Assembly: GCF_036373705.1 (NCBI RefSeq)
Contig: NC_089863.1
Location: forward strand, 25,517,727 to 25,581,726
Direction: 5' to 3'
DNA length: 64,000 nt
DNA from: Amia ocellicauda
Taxonomy: Eukaryota; Chordata; Actinopteri; Amiiformes; Amiidae
Part shown: positions 13,026 to 30,593 of the stretch, in pieces
Layout: each line of letters opens with the position of its first letter
How positions within the stretch are numbered: position 1 is the first letter of the stretch
Made by a program: the position numbers and the translations under genes
The notes under the pieces: generated by a model
Told to the model about the DNA's origin: nothing
The model's input: the letters and a program-made list of their open reading frames with translations, nothing else
Database searches by the model: none

Positions 13026-14129
13026 TGGCTATAGAAAGTCTGCATCCTAGCCCACATTTTCCCAGTGAATACATATTCTGAAAAATATGAGAACATCTAT
13101 TCAAAATTAAAACTGAAATAGCTTGTGTCCACCCCCCTTGTAATAGCAATCCTAAATTAGCTCAGGTGTGAACGATTGTCTCCAAAGGCACACACCAAGT
13201 TAAGTGACCTCCACCTGTGTAGAATTGTCCCTTGACTAGCCCTTGGAGCACAGTCAAGATGATTATTAAGAAGTAGGTGTATGGCACCACCAAGACCCTG
13301 CCTAGATCAGACCACCCCTCCAAACTGGATAAGCAAGCAAGAAGGAGACTGATCAGAGAGGCTATCAAGAGGCCAACATTCTAAAAAGTAAAGGTTCTTT
13401 AGGTTCTATTTAAAACCTTTGGGTTCTTCGTGAGTTTATTTTAATTAAAGAGTTCATTTAAGAACCGCGAGGTCCGTCGTAAACACAATGGCTCATTTAA
13501 GAACCCTTTTTCATCATGATCGTGGTTGATTTAAGATCCATTTAAGGTTCTTTAAGGATCCTTGTTTGCAAGGAACCTTGGTAAAAGGTTCTAATAAGAA
13601 CCTTTAAGGGTTCCTCCACAGTATCAACCCCAGGAACCCAAAAAAGTTCTTATTAGAACCTTTACTTCTTAGAGTGAATGGCAACTTTGCAAGAGCTACA
13701 GGCTTTTATGGCCAAGACTGGTCAAAGTGTGCATCTGACAGCAATATCCCCAGCACTCCACAATGGAGCGAAGTACAGAAAGGTCTTTGAGGGAAAACTG
13801 CTGCCCTCACATGCACATGTCCTTGAAATCCAAATAAATATCTGTGGCATGACATGAAGATTGCTGTCCATCGACACTGCCCAAGGAACTGGACAGATCC
13901 CAAGCAGTTTTGTAAAGAATGGTCGAATATTTACCAATAGCTGTGCAAAGTCGGTAGAGACCTATCTCAGCAGACTCACAGTTAAAATTGCTACCGAAGG
14001 TGTTTCAACCAATGAAGGTGGGGGGGGGGGGGTGGAGTCTTATCCAATTATGATATTTCAGTTATGAAATCAAAATGCACACAACAGAATGTGAAAAAAG
14101 TTCAAGGGGGTGTAGACTTTCTATAGGCA
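13026..14129 (+). pseudogene. Decayed Tc1-like element (transposase remnant)
   Basis: Terminal inverted repeats CTATAGAAAGTCT (13029-13041) and AGACTTTCTATAG (14114-14126) bound a region whose plus-strand frames carry broken Tc1-like transposase segments, for example the C-terminal-like stretch KNGRIFTNSCAK at about 13.91-13.95 kb. Frames are interrupted by stops and frameshifts. A second element (13377-13676) is inserted in it. This is a different and older Tc1 lineage from the copy at 20.2 kb. Assignment rests on TIR form and remembered family similarity. Confidence 0.7.
13377..13676. mobile_element. MITE nested inside the decayed Tc1 element
   Basis: Imperfect 22-bp terminal inverted repeats: the left end reads CATTCTAAAAAGTAAAGGTT (13377 on) and the right end, reverse complemented, reads CACTCTAAGAAGTAAAGGTT (13676 back). 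The interior has many AAGGTTCT / AGAACCTT motifs in both orientations and no coding frame. Superfamily not determined. Confidence 0.7.
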
Positions 14130-14750
14130 TAAGTCTTGGGGGCTATTTCCACTGTATGATCAAGACCAGATTCTCCTCGCCCCGACCTACCTAGAAAATC
14201 ATTCAGACAATTTCCCCCACCTATTACAGTTTACAGTTCAAGCAATAAAGTAAAATCAACCCCTTTCCATTTGGTAAATGTGCAATTCAAAAACACCCTG
14301 ACAACCTTTAATGAGCGAATCCTTATTGCTAATGTCGAGGGCTGTCATCTGGACTATACTGTGGCAATAAAAACTCCAGTCACTCAATAATAACAATTAT
14401 AATATTATTAATTTGTAGTAGTAGATATCCATACCTCCATTGAGGTTATGTTTGCACTCTGTCTATCTGTGTATTTATATCTGAAGTGTGTGTGTGTGCG
14501 TGTGTGTGTGTGTTTATTTGTTTGTGTTTTTCTCTCCCTGCTTCCGAACAGCGAGGAGTCAGACAGCCGGCCTGTCAGTAGGGGGTTGGACAGGATTACT
14601 AAGGGTCAGTCCTCCTCTCCAACCAAAGCGAGGTGGACAATAACTGGGGTCACTCTTCTGCCCCCTGCCCGCTCCCCTTGAGACACAGGGCCGGCCGGCT
14701 TTGTGGTCGTTAAGGCTGACACTTACACCTCGCTGCCCCCTCCAGCCCAG

Positions 14751-14864
14751 TGTGTGTGTGTGCGTGTGCGTGTGTGTGTGCGTGTGTGTCTGTGTGAGTG
14801 TGTGAGTGAGTGTGTGTGTGTGAGTGTGAGTCTGTCTGTCTGTGTGAGTGTGTGTCTGTCTGTG

Positions 14865-14896
<32 letters not shown>

Positions 14897-15400
14897 AGTG
14901 TGTGTATGTCAGTGTGAGTCTGTCTGTCTGTGTGTATGAGTGTGTGTGTGTGTGAGTGCGTGTCTGTCTGTGTGTGTGAGTGAGTGCGTGTCTGTCTGTC
15001 TGTGTGTGTGTCTGTCTGTGTGAGTGCATGTCTGTCTGTCTGTGTGTGTGAGTGTGTGAGTGTGAGTGTGAGTGCGTGTCTGTCTGTGTGTGTGAGTGTG
15101 TGAGTGTGAGTGTGAGTGCGTGTCTGTCTGTGTGTTTGAGTGTGTGAGTGTGTGTGTGAGTGTGAGTCTGTCTGTCTGTGTGAGTGTGTGAGTGTGAGTG
15201 CGTGTCTGTCTGTGTGTGTGAGTGTGTGTGTGTGAGTCTGTCCGTCTGTGTGAGTGTGTGAGTGTGTGAGTGCGTGTCTGTCTGTCTGTGTGAGTGTGTG
15301 AGTGTGAGTGCGTGTCTGTCTGTGTGTGTGTGTGAGTGTGAGTGTGAGTGTGAGTGCGTGTCTGTCTGTGTGTGTGAGTGTGTGTGTGTGTCTGTCTGTC

Positions 15401-15432
<32 letters not shown>

Positions 15433-15471
15433 AGTGCGTGTCTGTCTGTGTGTGTGAGTGTGTGTGTGTTT
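14751..15471 (+). repeat. GT / CTGTCTG compound minisatellite
   Basis: About 720 bp of GTGTGAGTG units alternating with CTGTCTGT and GTGCGTG. Longer units recur, such as GAGTGCGTGTCTGTCTGTGT, so there is a higher-order repeat of roughly 40-60 bp. The long Thr-His open frames here are artefacts of the repeat. Confidence 0.95.
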
Positions 15472-15479
15472 GTAAAGAG

Positions 15480-18026
15480 AAGGGGAGTGGCGAAAGCTCC
15501 TGTGAAGTGAAGAAATCTGTCAGCTGCTTGCCCACAGGACAATGCACCATCTTCAATGTCGGCACACGCCTATTGTGAGCGGAGAAGAAGGGAAGTAAAA
15601 AGGGCCAAATGTCTCGGAAGGAAATACAAAGAAACCCAATAAACTGATCTTCAAAGGGGGCACACGCGTCCCTTCTGGAAAACCGGCAATTTGCTTAACA
15701 CGGGAGGAAGAGGGGCATTAATACAGAAACCCTAATCCAGGACATCTCCCACATACCTGCTGTTTCTAAAAGAGAAATCCGTTTGTAAACGCCTGGCCGT
15801 CTGTTGGGACGCGAGTGGTGACTCCCACATCTCATTCATAAAGTCGCAGGAAACGTCTTTTTGCGTTTGTTTGTATTCGTTCGTGCGCTTTTTCCTGCCA
15901 TAATCATTCAGTTTCCATGTTCAACAGAAAATAACACATCGTTATTAATGGATTAGCTCAAGGGACAAAGTACAGTTGTCACAATATACTCCTTTCACTA
16001 AACATTTGACCACAGCTCTAAGTGTACATTATATAATGTAGCCCTAATGAAGGTGATTTAAATTGGGGAATGGTATAAATTAAGAGGATACGGTTTTAAT
16101 ACTGGGAAGGTCGCAGAAATAAACATACATAAATAATAAGATTAGCAGGAATTCCGTAAATATCTCATTAATGTAATATGCAAGGCGCTATATACACTAC
16201 TGCTGCTGTTTGGATTTGTGTTAGCTCCGATGAAGTGGTTTATCAGTAGTTTACACATTACTGGCGGCTAAAAAGTCTTACATCGCATATTATTCAGTTG
16301 TCTAAGCCTGCATATGAGCATCACACGGATCCAATTGTGGCAAAGCTCTGTCCCATACACGTTATGCCCCCATATCGAAAATGATTGATTTGCAAACCCA
16401 ATATAATGGGCCACGTTTGTCCCAAATGACACTAAAAGTGTACCTAGTTACCTTGAAAAGAACTGTGAAGTATAGCGTGTCAAGTGTTGTGTGTTGGGCA
16501 ATAGTAAAATCAGAGAAAAGTGTGGTATACTGCGGTAAAAACACGGTAAAGCGTACGGTAGGGTGCTTTTATACAAGCGCATGCAATGTCCATCTTGCAG
16601 CTGACTACTGACTCTCAAGTGACGCTGGCCTATATATATATATATATATCTTACATCTCGCTTCCCACCACGGCAGCAGTGACCGGTTCTGCTGGGACAG
16701 ACGGCACCTAAGAGGTTAACCTCAAGAGCGCAGCGCTGCCCGGCGCCCTAATCAGCTGCTAAACATTCATTGTCCTTCTGGCAAGGTCGGGGGGTGGGTT
16801 ACGGTCCCTCGCTAAATGTCCACTACCCCCCGCCCCCCATTCGCTATCCCCGGGGAGGAGCCCCTCAAGGCCTAATCAGGACATCCACCGCGCCGAGCCG
16901 GGGAGGGCAGCAATGCCCAGGGGAGAGGTGCCACAAGCTGGGTCTCTGACAAGGGTGGCGCGGTCTCAGTCTATGACTTTAAGACCCGGGTTGACTTTCA
17001 CGCCAGGTCAGAACGTGTGAGGTTTGTTATCAACTGTGTTATTAATTGTATTTTAATTAATTAGTTAATTGGTTTATTTTTTAAGACGCCATTTGAATCT
17101 TCATTGCACCAAAGTTTTCTGTTTTAAGATATATAGGCCGGAAAAAGAAAGGTTATCAATACATATATATAGCAGGACCACATTTAGTGAACATTATTTT
17201 TACAGTTTGACATTGTCTCTTTGCCTGCCAATCCGCTCCTATGAACATTATTATTAACGTGTATGAATATTCACATCCCCCATCCCAGTCCCTAGTTAAA
17301 ACACGTTCCATATTTCACATATATGTATATATCCCAAGCTAAGGAGGGAGGAGGAGAAATTAAATAAATAACTTACATTGGCAAGAAGAAAGCGAGAGTA
17401 ATTTCTATTCCAATCAGTTGAAAGGGCAGCCGGGGTCAGTGGACAAGTTAATCGGACAGAGAGGAGGACTGCGGGAGGTACCTGCGGTAATGGTGACGAA
17501 TGAGCCGGCCTTTGCAGAGCGGCTGCCAGGCGCACACGCTGCTTTTCATATGAAAAATTGAATAAATAAATAAGCAGAGCAGATTTCATTGCAGAATATG
17601 TATTGGAAATGCAATTATAAGTGTATTATGATTATTGGAATGCGGTTTGTTCGTTTGGGGGTGCTATTCCACCCTCAGTTACTAAAACGTGAAGCGAAAT
17701 AATTCCCTTAGTGAGACTTAATTGGCAACTTTTTCTTTGATATAAAAACAGATCTCGTTGAAGGCAGGTGGTCGTTTGCAGAGACTTGGGGGTATAACCT
17801 GCAGGATTGCATGCATGTAAAAGCACGCACACACACACACACACACGTTTCCGCCTGTCTATCAACCTCCCCGTATAGTAATTAATGGCGATCAAAGGAG
17901 CACACCGAAGCGTCCAGAGGGACTCGTTTGTTTCTTTCATTTTTTCCTTCTTTCTTTTTCACAGAGGAAACGGCAACCTCAGAAAGCTAACAGGGCGTCA
18001 TGGTGGGGGTCAAGTTACTGCCTATA

Positions 18027-18057
<31 letters not shown>

Positions 18058-18221
18058 AGTAATAATAATACATGTATGCATAATGTATTGCATTCTGAAG
18101 TGTGTTGCTTGTTATTGTTAAATGTTATTATAACTGAAGGCTCATTTATTAATTAACCTACAAACGCCTTTTTGGTGGCTTTGCAATATGGTCTGCAATC
18201 AGATATGGTATGATGATGCGC

Positions 18222-18278
<57 letters not shown>

Positions 18279-20160
18279 CAACATGACACCCAAGGTCCAG
18301 CAGTGACTCGCTAACCCATTTATCATCGCCTCCGGTCTGTCACGGTGACCCCCGGGCCGGGATAATTGCTCGACCCCCTCCCGTCATTTGTCAATAGCCA
18401 AGAAGCCGAAGGTGCCCGACTAGAAAGGAGCGGCAAGGAACCGTGGCCTAAGGAGAACCGATAAGGTCAAGCCAATTCATTAACGGATTAGAGGGGTTAT
18501 TAATTCACTGGGGTGGCAACGCGGGCTAGAGAGGAGGTGGAGGGGTGATTTGGGATATTTTGGGAGTGTAAGGTTTACTCCAAGTGGAAATTGTGTTACG
18601 GTATACGCGGTAGATAGAAATATTTAACTGTGGGGGGGGGGGGGGGGGATGAGGAGAGAGACTAAAGCGTGGGCTGGACAGTAGCTGTCAACTGGAAGTA
18701 ATTTGACCAGAAGGGCAGATGCGGTTTTTGTGCGTGTCGCCCCCCTAGCGGATGCGCTCGGTATTTCACCAGCGGGGTCGCAGTGTGAGGAGCATCCTAC
18801 CCGTTTATTGGATGTAAAAATATGTTTTTCTTCACCGATGCAATAAGTGAGATTAAAGCAGTTGCAAAAAATATAGCGACAAGTTTGAAGAAAACAAATG
18901 CGTGTTGCGTATTAAACCGGGGCACTCTTATAGCGAGCATCTTCTATATATTCCCTATAAGCAGCATATAAAACTGAAAATAAATTTAGAAATATACTAA
19001 ATAGGCTCCATTCTTTGAATACGTGTGTGTGTAAAACCTGCTCTATTCTCATCTCTGGGTAACTATTTTATAACTATTTTACTTTATGAGGTGCAACTTT
19101 GTACGGACTTTCCCTGATTTTAAAATACATTTTGTACATATTTAAATCGTTTTATAACGCATGCTTGACTAAATCGTTTTTCAAATCATAATGTGATCGA
19201 TAGGATATATGGAGGACTATGCATGATACAATGTAAAATAACTACACAGAGAAAATAAATATATACATTGAATAAATACACGAATAAATGAATACATGAC
19301 ATTAATGCATGGTAATTTATTTCAACATGTATTCATTCATTTCAATATGTATGTATTCATTTATTTCCCGTTTTCTGCTTTGCTATTTACATCTCTCAGT
19401 GCGCGTTTACGTTTAGAAGCGTGTTGTCAATTTCACGGTGATAAAACCCCCCTCTAATGTGTAAATGGCGCCTCCCAACGGAGAAAAAGCTATACTACAC
19501 CATGCGAAATTAGTAAAAAGACGCACTGAAAGTATCTGAAGATGCATTACGTGTGACAGTACTTTTTGCATGATTTGTATTATTTATACGGTAGTATGCA
19601 GGTCAATATGAGTGACTGTAATCGAAGCACAGTAGTAATAAAATAATTTAGGTTAAGAGTATGCATCAGTAATAGTATATAAAAGTAAGGTTGGAGCTGT
19701 AGTAAAATAGCAGGTATGCAATATATCCCAAATCCATTCGTCTGTTGTCTGTAAAGGCTGCGTTGCTCTGGAGAGAAATAAATCTGTTGCATCCACCCCC
19801 GACTGTTTTCCATAGCCGATGAATGCAGCCAGCCAGAGCCAACGCTACAATATTTATAACCTGTGATAGAAATGCATGAGCCTATGCAACTGGCGCCTGT
19901 TGAGCACATTTAACAAAGCTGGGCAGTACTTAAAACAGATTTCAGTCTCCAATGTCCACTGCAGGTTTCAACTAGGTCACAGAAACTAATCTCACCACCT
20001 GGTTTCAAACTTAAAAAAAAACTGAAACCGTTTCGAAACACAGCCCGTGTTTTTTCACAAGACTTCGGCATCTCGGAGAGGTGAGGCTCACACGCTTCTG
20101 CCCGAAATTAAAAATGTGTTTATTCCAGATAGGGGTGCCCCTGCCCAAAAGGTCTCTCAC
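15480..20160. other. Non-coding sequence between minisatellite and Tc1 element
   Basis: AT-rich with two denser unique blocks, 16.66-17.0 kb (GGTTAACCTCAAGAGCGCAG and following) and 18.29-18.56 kb (GGATAATTGC, GGTTATTAATTCACTGG), that look like candidate conserved regulatory elements. No exons recognised. A G17 run is at about 18,632-18,648. Confidence 0.35.
18222..18275 (+). repeat. (TAA)n microsatellite
   Basis: About 18 units, followed by CAA repeats. A shorter ATT run is at 18027-18055. Confidence 0.95.
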
Positions 20161-20375
20161 TGTATATACAGTGGGGGAAAAAAGTATTTGATCCCCTGCT
20201 GATTTTATACGTTTGCCCACTCACAAAGAAATGATCAGTCTATAATTTTAATGGTAGGTGTATTTTAACAGTGAGAGACAGAATAACAGCAAAAAAATCC
20301 AGAAAAACGCATTTCAAAAAAGTTATACATTGATTTGCATGTTAATGAGGGAAATAAGTATTGGACCCCTTCGAC

Positions 20376-21389
20376 TTAGTACTTGGTGGCAAAACCCTTG
20401 TTGGCAATCACAGAGGTCAGACGTTTCTTGTAGTTGGCCACCAGGTTTGCACACATCTCAGGAGGGATTTTGTCCCACTCCTCTTTGCAGATCCTCTCCA
20501 AGTCATTAAGGTTTCGAGGCTGACGTTTGGCAACTCGAACCTTCAGCTCCCTCCACAGATTTTCTATGGGATTAAGGTCTGGAGACTGGCTAGGCCACTC
20601 CAGGACCTTAATGTGCTTCTTCTTGAGCCACTCCTTTGTTGCCTTGGCTGTGTGTTTTGGGTCATTGTCATGCTGGAATACCCATCCACGACCCATTTTC
20701 AATGCCCTGGCTGAGGGAAGGAGGTTCTCACCCAAGATTTGACGGTACATGGCCCCGTCCATCGTCCCTTTGATGCGGTGCAGTTGTCCTGTCCCCTTAG
20801 CAGAAAAACACCCCCAAAGCATAATGTTTCCACCTCCATGTTTGACGGTGGGGATGGTGTTCTTGGGGTCATTCCTCCTCCTCCAAACACGGTGAGTTGA
20901 GTTGATGCCAAAGAGCTCGATTTTGGTCTCATCTGACCACAACACTTTCACCCAGTTCTCCTCTGAATCATTCAGATGTTCATTGGCAAACTTCAGACGG
21001 GCCTGTACATGTGCTTTCTTGAGCAGGGGGACCTTGCGGGCGCTGCAGGATTTCAGTCCTTCACGGCGTAGTGTGTTACCAATTGTTTTCTTGGTGACTA
21101 TGGTCCCAGCTGCCTTGAGATCATTAACAAGATCCTCTCGTGTAGTTCTGGTCTGATTCCTCACCGTTCTCATGATCATTGAAACTCCACGAGGTGAGAT
21201 CTTGCATGGAGCCCCAGACCGAGGGAGACTGACAGTTATTTTGTGTTTCTTCCATTTGCCAATAATCGCACCAACTGTTGTCACCTTCTCACCAAGCTGC
21301 TTGGCGATGGTCTTGTAGCCCATTCCAGCCTTGTGTAGGTCTACAATCTTGTCCCTGACATCCTTGGACAGCTCTTTGGTCTTGGCCAT
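20376..21389 (-). CDS. Tc1-type transposase, intact open frame (337 aa)
   Basis: Cut-and-paste transposase of the Tc1/mariner superfamily, encoded inside the inverted-repeat element at 20169-21758. The frame is open and uninterrupted. I chose the ATG at 21389 ([10 protein letters not shown]), which has the GCCATGG-type context usual in fish Tc1 elements; an in-frame ATG further upstream would add 28 residues from the palindromic leader. Seen: N-terminal paired-like HTH region (about 8-50), a GRPR-like LPRSGAP link (55-61), a second HTH (about 66-115), and the DD34E catalytic triad D153 (WSDET), D241 (HDNDPKH) and E276 (NPIENLW), all present. Length is typical for the family (about 340 aa). 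Inference: catalytically plausible; whether it is expressed cannot be seen from the sequence. Confidence 0.95.
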   Translation of the reverse strand: MAKTKELSKDVRDKIVDLHKAGMGYKTIAKQLGEKVTTVGAIIGKWKKHKITVSLPRSGAPCKISPRGVSMIMRTVRNQTRTTREDLVNDLKAAGTIVTKKTIGNTLRREGLKSCSARKVPLLKKAHVQARLKFANEHLNDSEENWVKVLWSDETKIELFGINSTHRVWRRRNDPKNTIPTVKHGGGNIMLWGCFSAKGTGQLHRIKGTMDGAMYRQILGENLLPSARALKMGRGWVFQHDNDPKHTAKATKEWLKKKHIKVLEWPSQSPDLNPIENLWRELKVRVAKRQPRNLNDLERICKEEWDKIPPEMCANLVANYKKRLTSVIANKGFATKY

Positions 21390-21431
21390 GGTGGAGAGTT
21401 TGGAATCAGATTGATTGATTGCTTCTGTGGA

Positions 21432-21528
21432 CAGGTGTCTTTTATACAGGTAACGAGCTGAGATTAGGAGCACTCCCTTTAAGAGAGTGCTCCTAATCTC
21501 AGCTCGTTACCTGTATAAAAGACACCTG
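21432..21528. repeat. 97-bp near-perfect palindrome with opposed TATA boxes inside the Tc1 element
   Basis: Arms 21432-21475 and 21485-21528 are exact reverse complements over 44 bp and are separated by 9 bp that is itself nearly palindromic (CCTTTAAGA). Each arm contains CTGTATAAAAGA, one reading toward the transposase ATG (about 50 bp away on the minus strand) and one reading the opposite way. The left arm is the normal upstream sequence of the transposase; the right arm looks like an inverted copy of it. Confidence 0.9.
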
Positions 21529-21760
21529 GGAGCCAGAAATCTTGCTGATTGATAGGGGATCAAATACTTATTACCCTCATTAACATACAAATCAATTTAT
21601 AACTTTTTTTAAATGCGTTTTTCTGGATTTTTTTGTTGTTATTCTGTCTCTCACTGTTAAAATACACCTACCATTAAAAGTATAGACTGATCATTTCTTT
21701 GTCAGTGGGCAAACGTACAAAATCAGCAGGGGATCAAATACTTTTTTCCCCCTCACTGTA

Positions 21761-23640
21761 AGCATCCATTCGCAGGGGAGAGAGGCTCGTCACGCACGCA
21801 AGGAGTATAAACACATTTTATTCAAACTATCCTGTGACCCAGTACAGCTCCTGTGAGTCCCAGCTGGTGAAGAAACTGAGGAAAACTCACAACAGCCCAA
21901 CAATCCCAACAGCCCCTTAGACCTGAACACCAGCCTATCAAGCTAAAGCAGCCAGATAACCATATATATTTCCCAGAAACAGCCCCCACAGGTTTGAGAA
22001 AGAGTGAAAACAGTAAATGAGAGGAAACTTCCACAGTCCAGGGAAGGCGTTGGAAGGTGCCCTTTCCAAAGACACGGTGGGGATTTTTCACACCAGAGTC
22101 TCGGCCCCGGGTTCAAGTGTTTACCAGTGGCACGGAACACTAGAGGGAGCTACTGTCAGTGCTCCTGTGTCAGTCTCGCACCTTTTGCGAGTTTCCTTTT
22201 GTTCATTAGAAATTAATCCGTTTGTGCGCCGTTGTTTATTCACAACACAGGCGTTGTGTCCCCAGTAGGAATCACTTCGGAGAAAACAGGCTCCAGTAGG
22301 AAGCTTTCGGGTGTAACGCCGGTTCCTTTGGGGCATGCGTGTCTGTTTTGGCTCCAATAGGAAACCTGGAAGGTATTCTTTGACTCAGACAGGGACGTCT
22401 GCACCCGCGTGAAAGAAATTCAGTTTCACATAGGGAATAAAAGCGGAGACAGCGGTCAGCCTTTACCCGAGCAGAACAGGAAGAGAGGGGAAAAGAAAAG
22501 ATTATAATAATGGGGGGTGGGAAACAAAAACAACAAAACAAAGCATCCTTGATCACATGCGGACGGTGGCTGAGGAAGGACAAAGTGCGTCAAAGCAATC
22601 CTCAAAGACACTTTCAAAAGATATTGAATGAAGGGGGTGGCACTGGAGCCAAAACTCTCAGATGTGCCCCCGAGTACGTATAACGTACTAACAGGCAAAC
22701 AACCGATCACAACTCAGGCATCCACCGTGTGGCACAACGGCAAACCGGCATCCCTCTTTTGGGCACAGTGAGGTGGGTATCTGACGCCAATGTCTGATGG
22801 GGATGCAAAAGCGGCACCCAAATCAGCTTTCTTTCCACACGCCAGCCCAATGCCATACTTGGACGCACTTTAAACAAAACAACAACAATGATCAGTTCAG
22901 GATAAAGATGGGGCTTAGCACTCTTGACCCATGACTAGGGTGAACATATCCCATAATCCCTTGGACACTTGGAGACAGAACAAGGAGGGGGGTTAATACT
23001 TCATTTGAAAGATATTAATGTGCAAAATTGTTACACATTTGCCAAGACCAATCGGAGAAGGCCAATTGCAGCACATGAAAATCCAAGTGGGCCAATCAGC
23101 TGTCTTGCATTTCTTGTCCCCGTCAGAGCCGATTAGTCTGCCTGCTCTGATTGGAAGCTGTGATTGCAGATTTTTAAGTATCTACTAGAGGATAAATGGT
23201 CACTTTGACACAGTGGTGCCAAAACACGGTCCTGGGAGCCCCTATCCAGTATGTTTTCTCAGCCTAAATCATTTATTTCAACAGACCACACAGAAGTAAC
23301 TGACCAATTAAGCAATTAACTTGCAATTAACTAGGGAATTCTTGTCTGGGCTGAAAAGGGTCATTTATTTTCTTTGTATCAAAACTCTACAGAACTTTTT
23401 CACAAATCAGCTGCTTCACTGATTGCATTTAAACAGTTCCAGGCGTGAAGAAATTGATAATTAAAAGGTCAGATAGGGGTCCTCGAGGACTGGGTTTAGG
23501 CAGCAGTGCTCAGACATATTTACAATTAGAAAGTTAATGTTTTTCATCTTGCGAATGAAAAGAAATGTCAATCTGGCGATCAGAAACGACAGTTCTGGAG
23601 AAGACGGGTGGGGGGGGAGGGCAAACAAAAATCATGAACA
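21761..23640. other. Non-coding sequence between Tc1 element and golph3l 3' end
   Basis: Unique sequence plus the diverged MITE at 23.2-23.5 kb. No coding region recognised. Confidence 0.5.
23211..23512. mobile_element. Diverged palindromic MITE-like element, copy 3
   Basis: Begins CAGTGGTGCCAAAACACGGT and CCTGGGAGCCCCTATCC and ends GATAGGGGTCCTCGAGGACT and GGGTTTAGGCAGCAGTG, so the ends are inverted versions of one another. The middle has CAATTAAGCAATTAACTTGC. Similar in plan to the hAT-like MITEs at 9.7, 29.0 and 40.7 kb but clearly more diverged; it may be a related subfamily. Confidence 0.55.
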
Positions 23641-23657
23641 TAAAAGCAGAATCAGGT

Positions 23658-23663
23658 TTTATT
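23658..23663 (-). other. golph3l: golph3l polyadenylation signal AATAAA
   Basis: AATAAA on the minus strand about 450 nt past the golph3l stop codon, the first such hexamer downstream. It implies a short 3' UTR ending near 23,640. Confidence 0.6.
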
Positions 23664-24109
23664 GAAGGTTTGGCCAGCTAGATCGTTACAATTGCCCCCC
23701 AAGTGCCCGCCCTGCACCCCCCACCCGAATCTTCGCCAGGTCACAGGAACTCTAGGTCAAAGGTCTTTTCATTTCAGTCTTTTGGGGGGATAGGTCGAGG
23801 GCAAAACCGACAAAACGAAAAACAAAGAAAATATATATATATACGTATACGTGTAAAAGAACGGAATCGGGTTTCACGGGAGGGGGGTGACCGTGTGCTA
23901 GAACACGGAAGGCCGCAGACGTGCCAGCGAGCTCACGGAAGCCACAAAACGTTAAGGTTTCTGTCTCTGGAGAAGGTGGGGACAAACCGATCCACAGAAT
24001 AACACGGATAAATCGAAGAAACAAAACCGAAAAAAAAAAAAAAAAAGAGACCCCGCCCCCTCCCCAAAAAAAAAGTCTTTGTGTCCGTTTCCGGATCATT
24101 CTGTTGTGC

Positions 24110-29836
<5,727 letters not shown>

Positions 29837-29910
29837 GCTGCCAGCTGCCCACCTGGAGGAAACACAACCCAGCCCAGACACAGACATAGATGGATAAGCG
29901 CATAAGATAT

Positions 29911-30062
29911 AAGAACATAAGAAAGTGTGCATTCGAGAGGAGGCCATTCGCCCCATCGTGCTCGTTTGGTGTACTTTAATAACCACGTGATCCAAGGATC
30001 TTATCCTGTCTGTTTTTGAAGATAAGATAAGGCTTAATCCCCCCCTGAGGCCTCTCATTAAA
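29911..30062 (+). repeat. Interspersed retroposon fragment, copy B
   Basis: Same family as 25344-25480: GAACATAAGAAAGTGTGCAT, GAGAGGAGGCCATTCGCCCC and CGTGATCCAAGGATC. It lies just upstream of the golph3l coding start in the leader intron. Confidence 0.65.
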
Positions 30063-30550
30063 ATCCTGTATTTTTATTTATTTTTAATATATTTTTCCAC
30101 TTTGCCATGCTCCATACCTTTCAGATTTCTCACTCCCTTCTTGGCTGCATTCCTCTCCCCTCCTACACTTTGACCAGCATCAACGGGCTGCTGCTTTGCC
30201 CCCCATATGTTCTGCTGGCCTGTATACTTTATTTGTGTAGTTGCACTGTATGCAACCTTATTTGTAGATCTTATTTATGTAAATATTGCAGAGCTTTGAA
30301 GTTTTATTGTGCTATTTAGTCATGCAGTATAAAAAGGCCGTGGCTTTTACTCTTCCAGATAACCCTCATCTTATCAAAGAGGAAAACATAATACGTCCAT
30401 ATGTGCACAATGCAATGGATCCGCTTTCCCTTTTACACTGTGTGCGAGCGACACAGTATTTGCCGTCCGGATAAGGAGTGTGTGGTTTGTGGGATTACTC
30501 CTTCCCTGGAGCAGGATGTACATCAGGGAATCCCAGGTTGGACAAACAAA

Positions 30551-30593
30551 CGGTAAACGGATGTAAACGGATGTAAACGGGCGTAAACGGGCT
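30551..30593 (+). repeat. Short tandem repeat of GTAAACGG
   Basis: Four units of about 10 bp (GTAAACGGAT type) in the golph3l leader intron. The core GTAAAC resembles a forkhead-binding half. Confidence 0.8.

Larger units (their letters stand above)
20169..21758 (-). mobile_element. Complete Tc1/mariner element with IR/DR-type ends
   Basis: The element is bounded by long inverted repeats of about 205 bp (20169-20373 and 21554-21758) and flanked by TA on each side (20167-20168 and 21759-21760), the Tc1 target duplication. Each inverted repeat carries the motif AGTATTTGATCCCCT near the outer end and a related AGTATTGGACCCCTT near the inner end, which is the IR/DR arrangement known from Sleeping Beauty-like elements. 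The two repeats differ at only a modest number of sites. The transposase gene lies between them on the minus strand. Confidence 0.95.

Noticed and set aside
14559-15565. Open frames of 327 and 218 codons rich in Thr-His on the minus strand
   Set aside because: They are read-through of the GT minisatellite; any CA repeat gives Thr-His in one frame.
20376-21473. Longer transposase start at 21473
   Set aside because: The extra 28 residues come from the palindromic leader and lack similarity to Tc1 proteins; the ATG at 21389 matches the family start.
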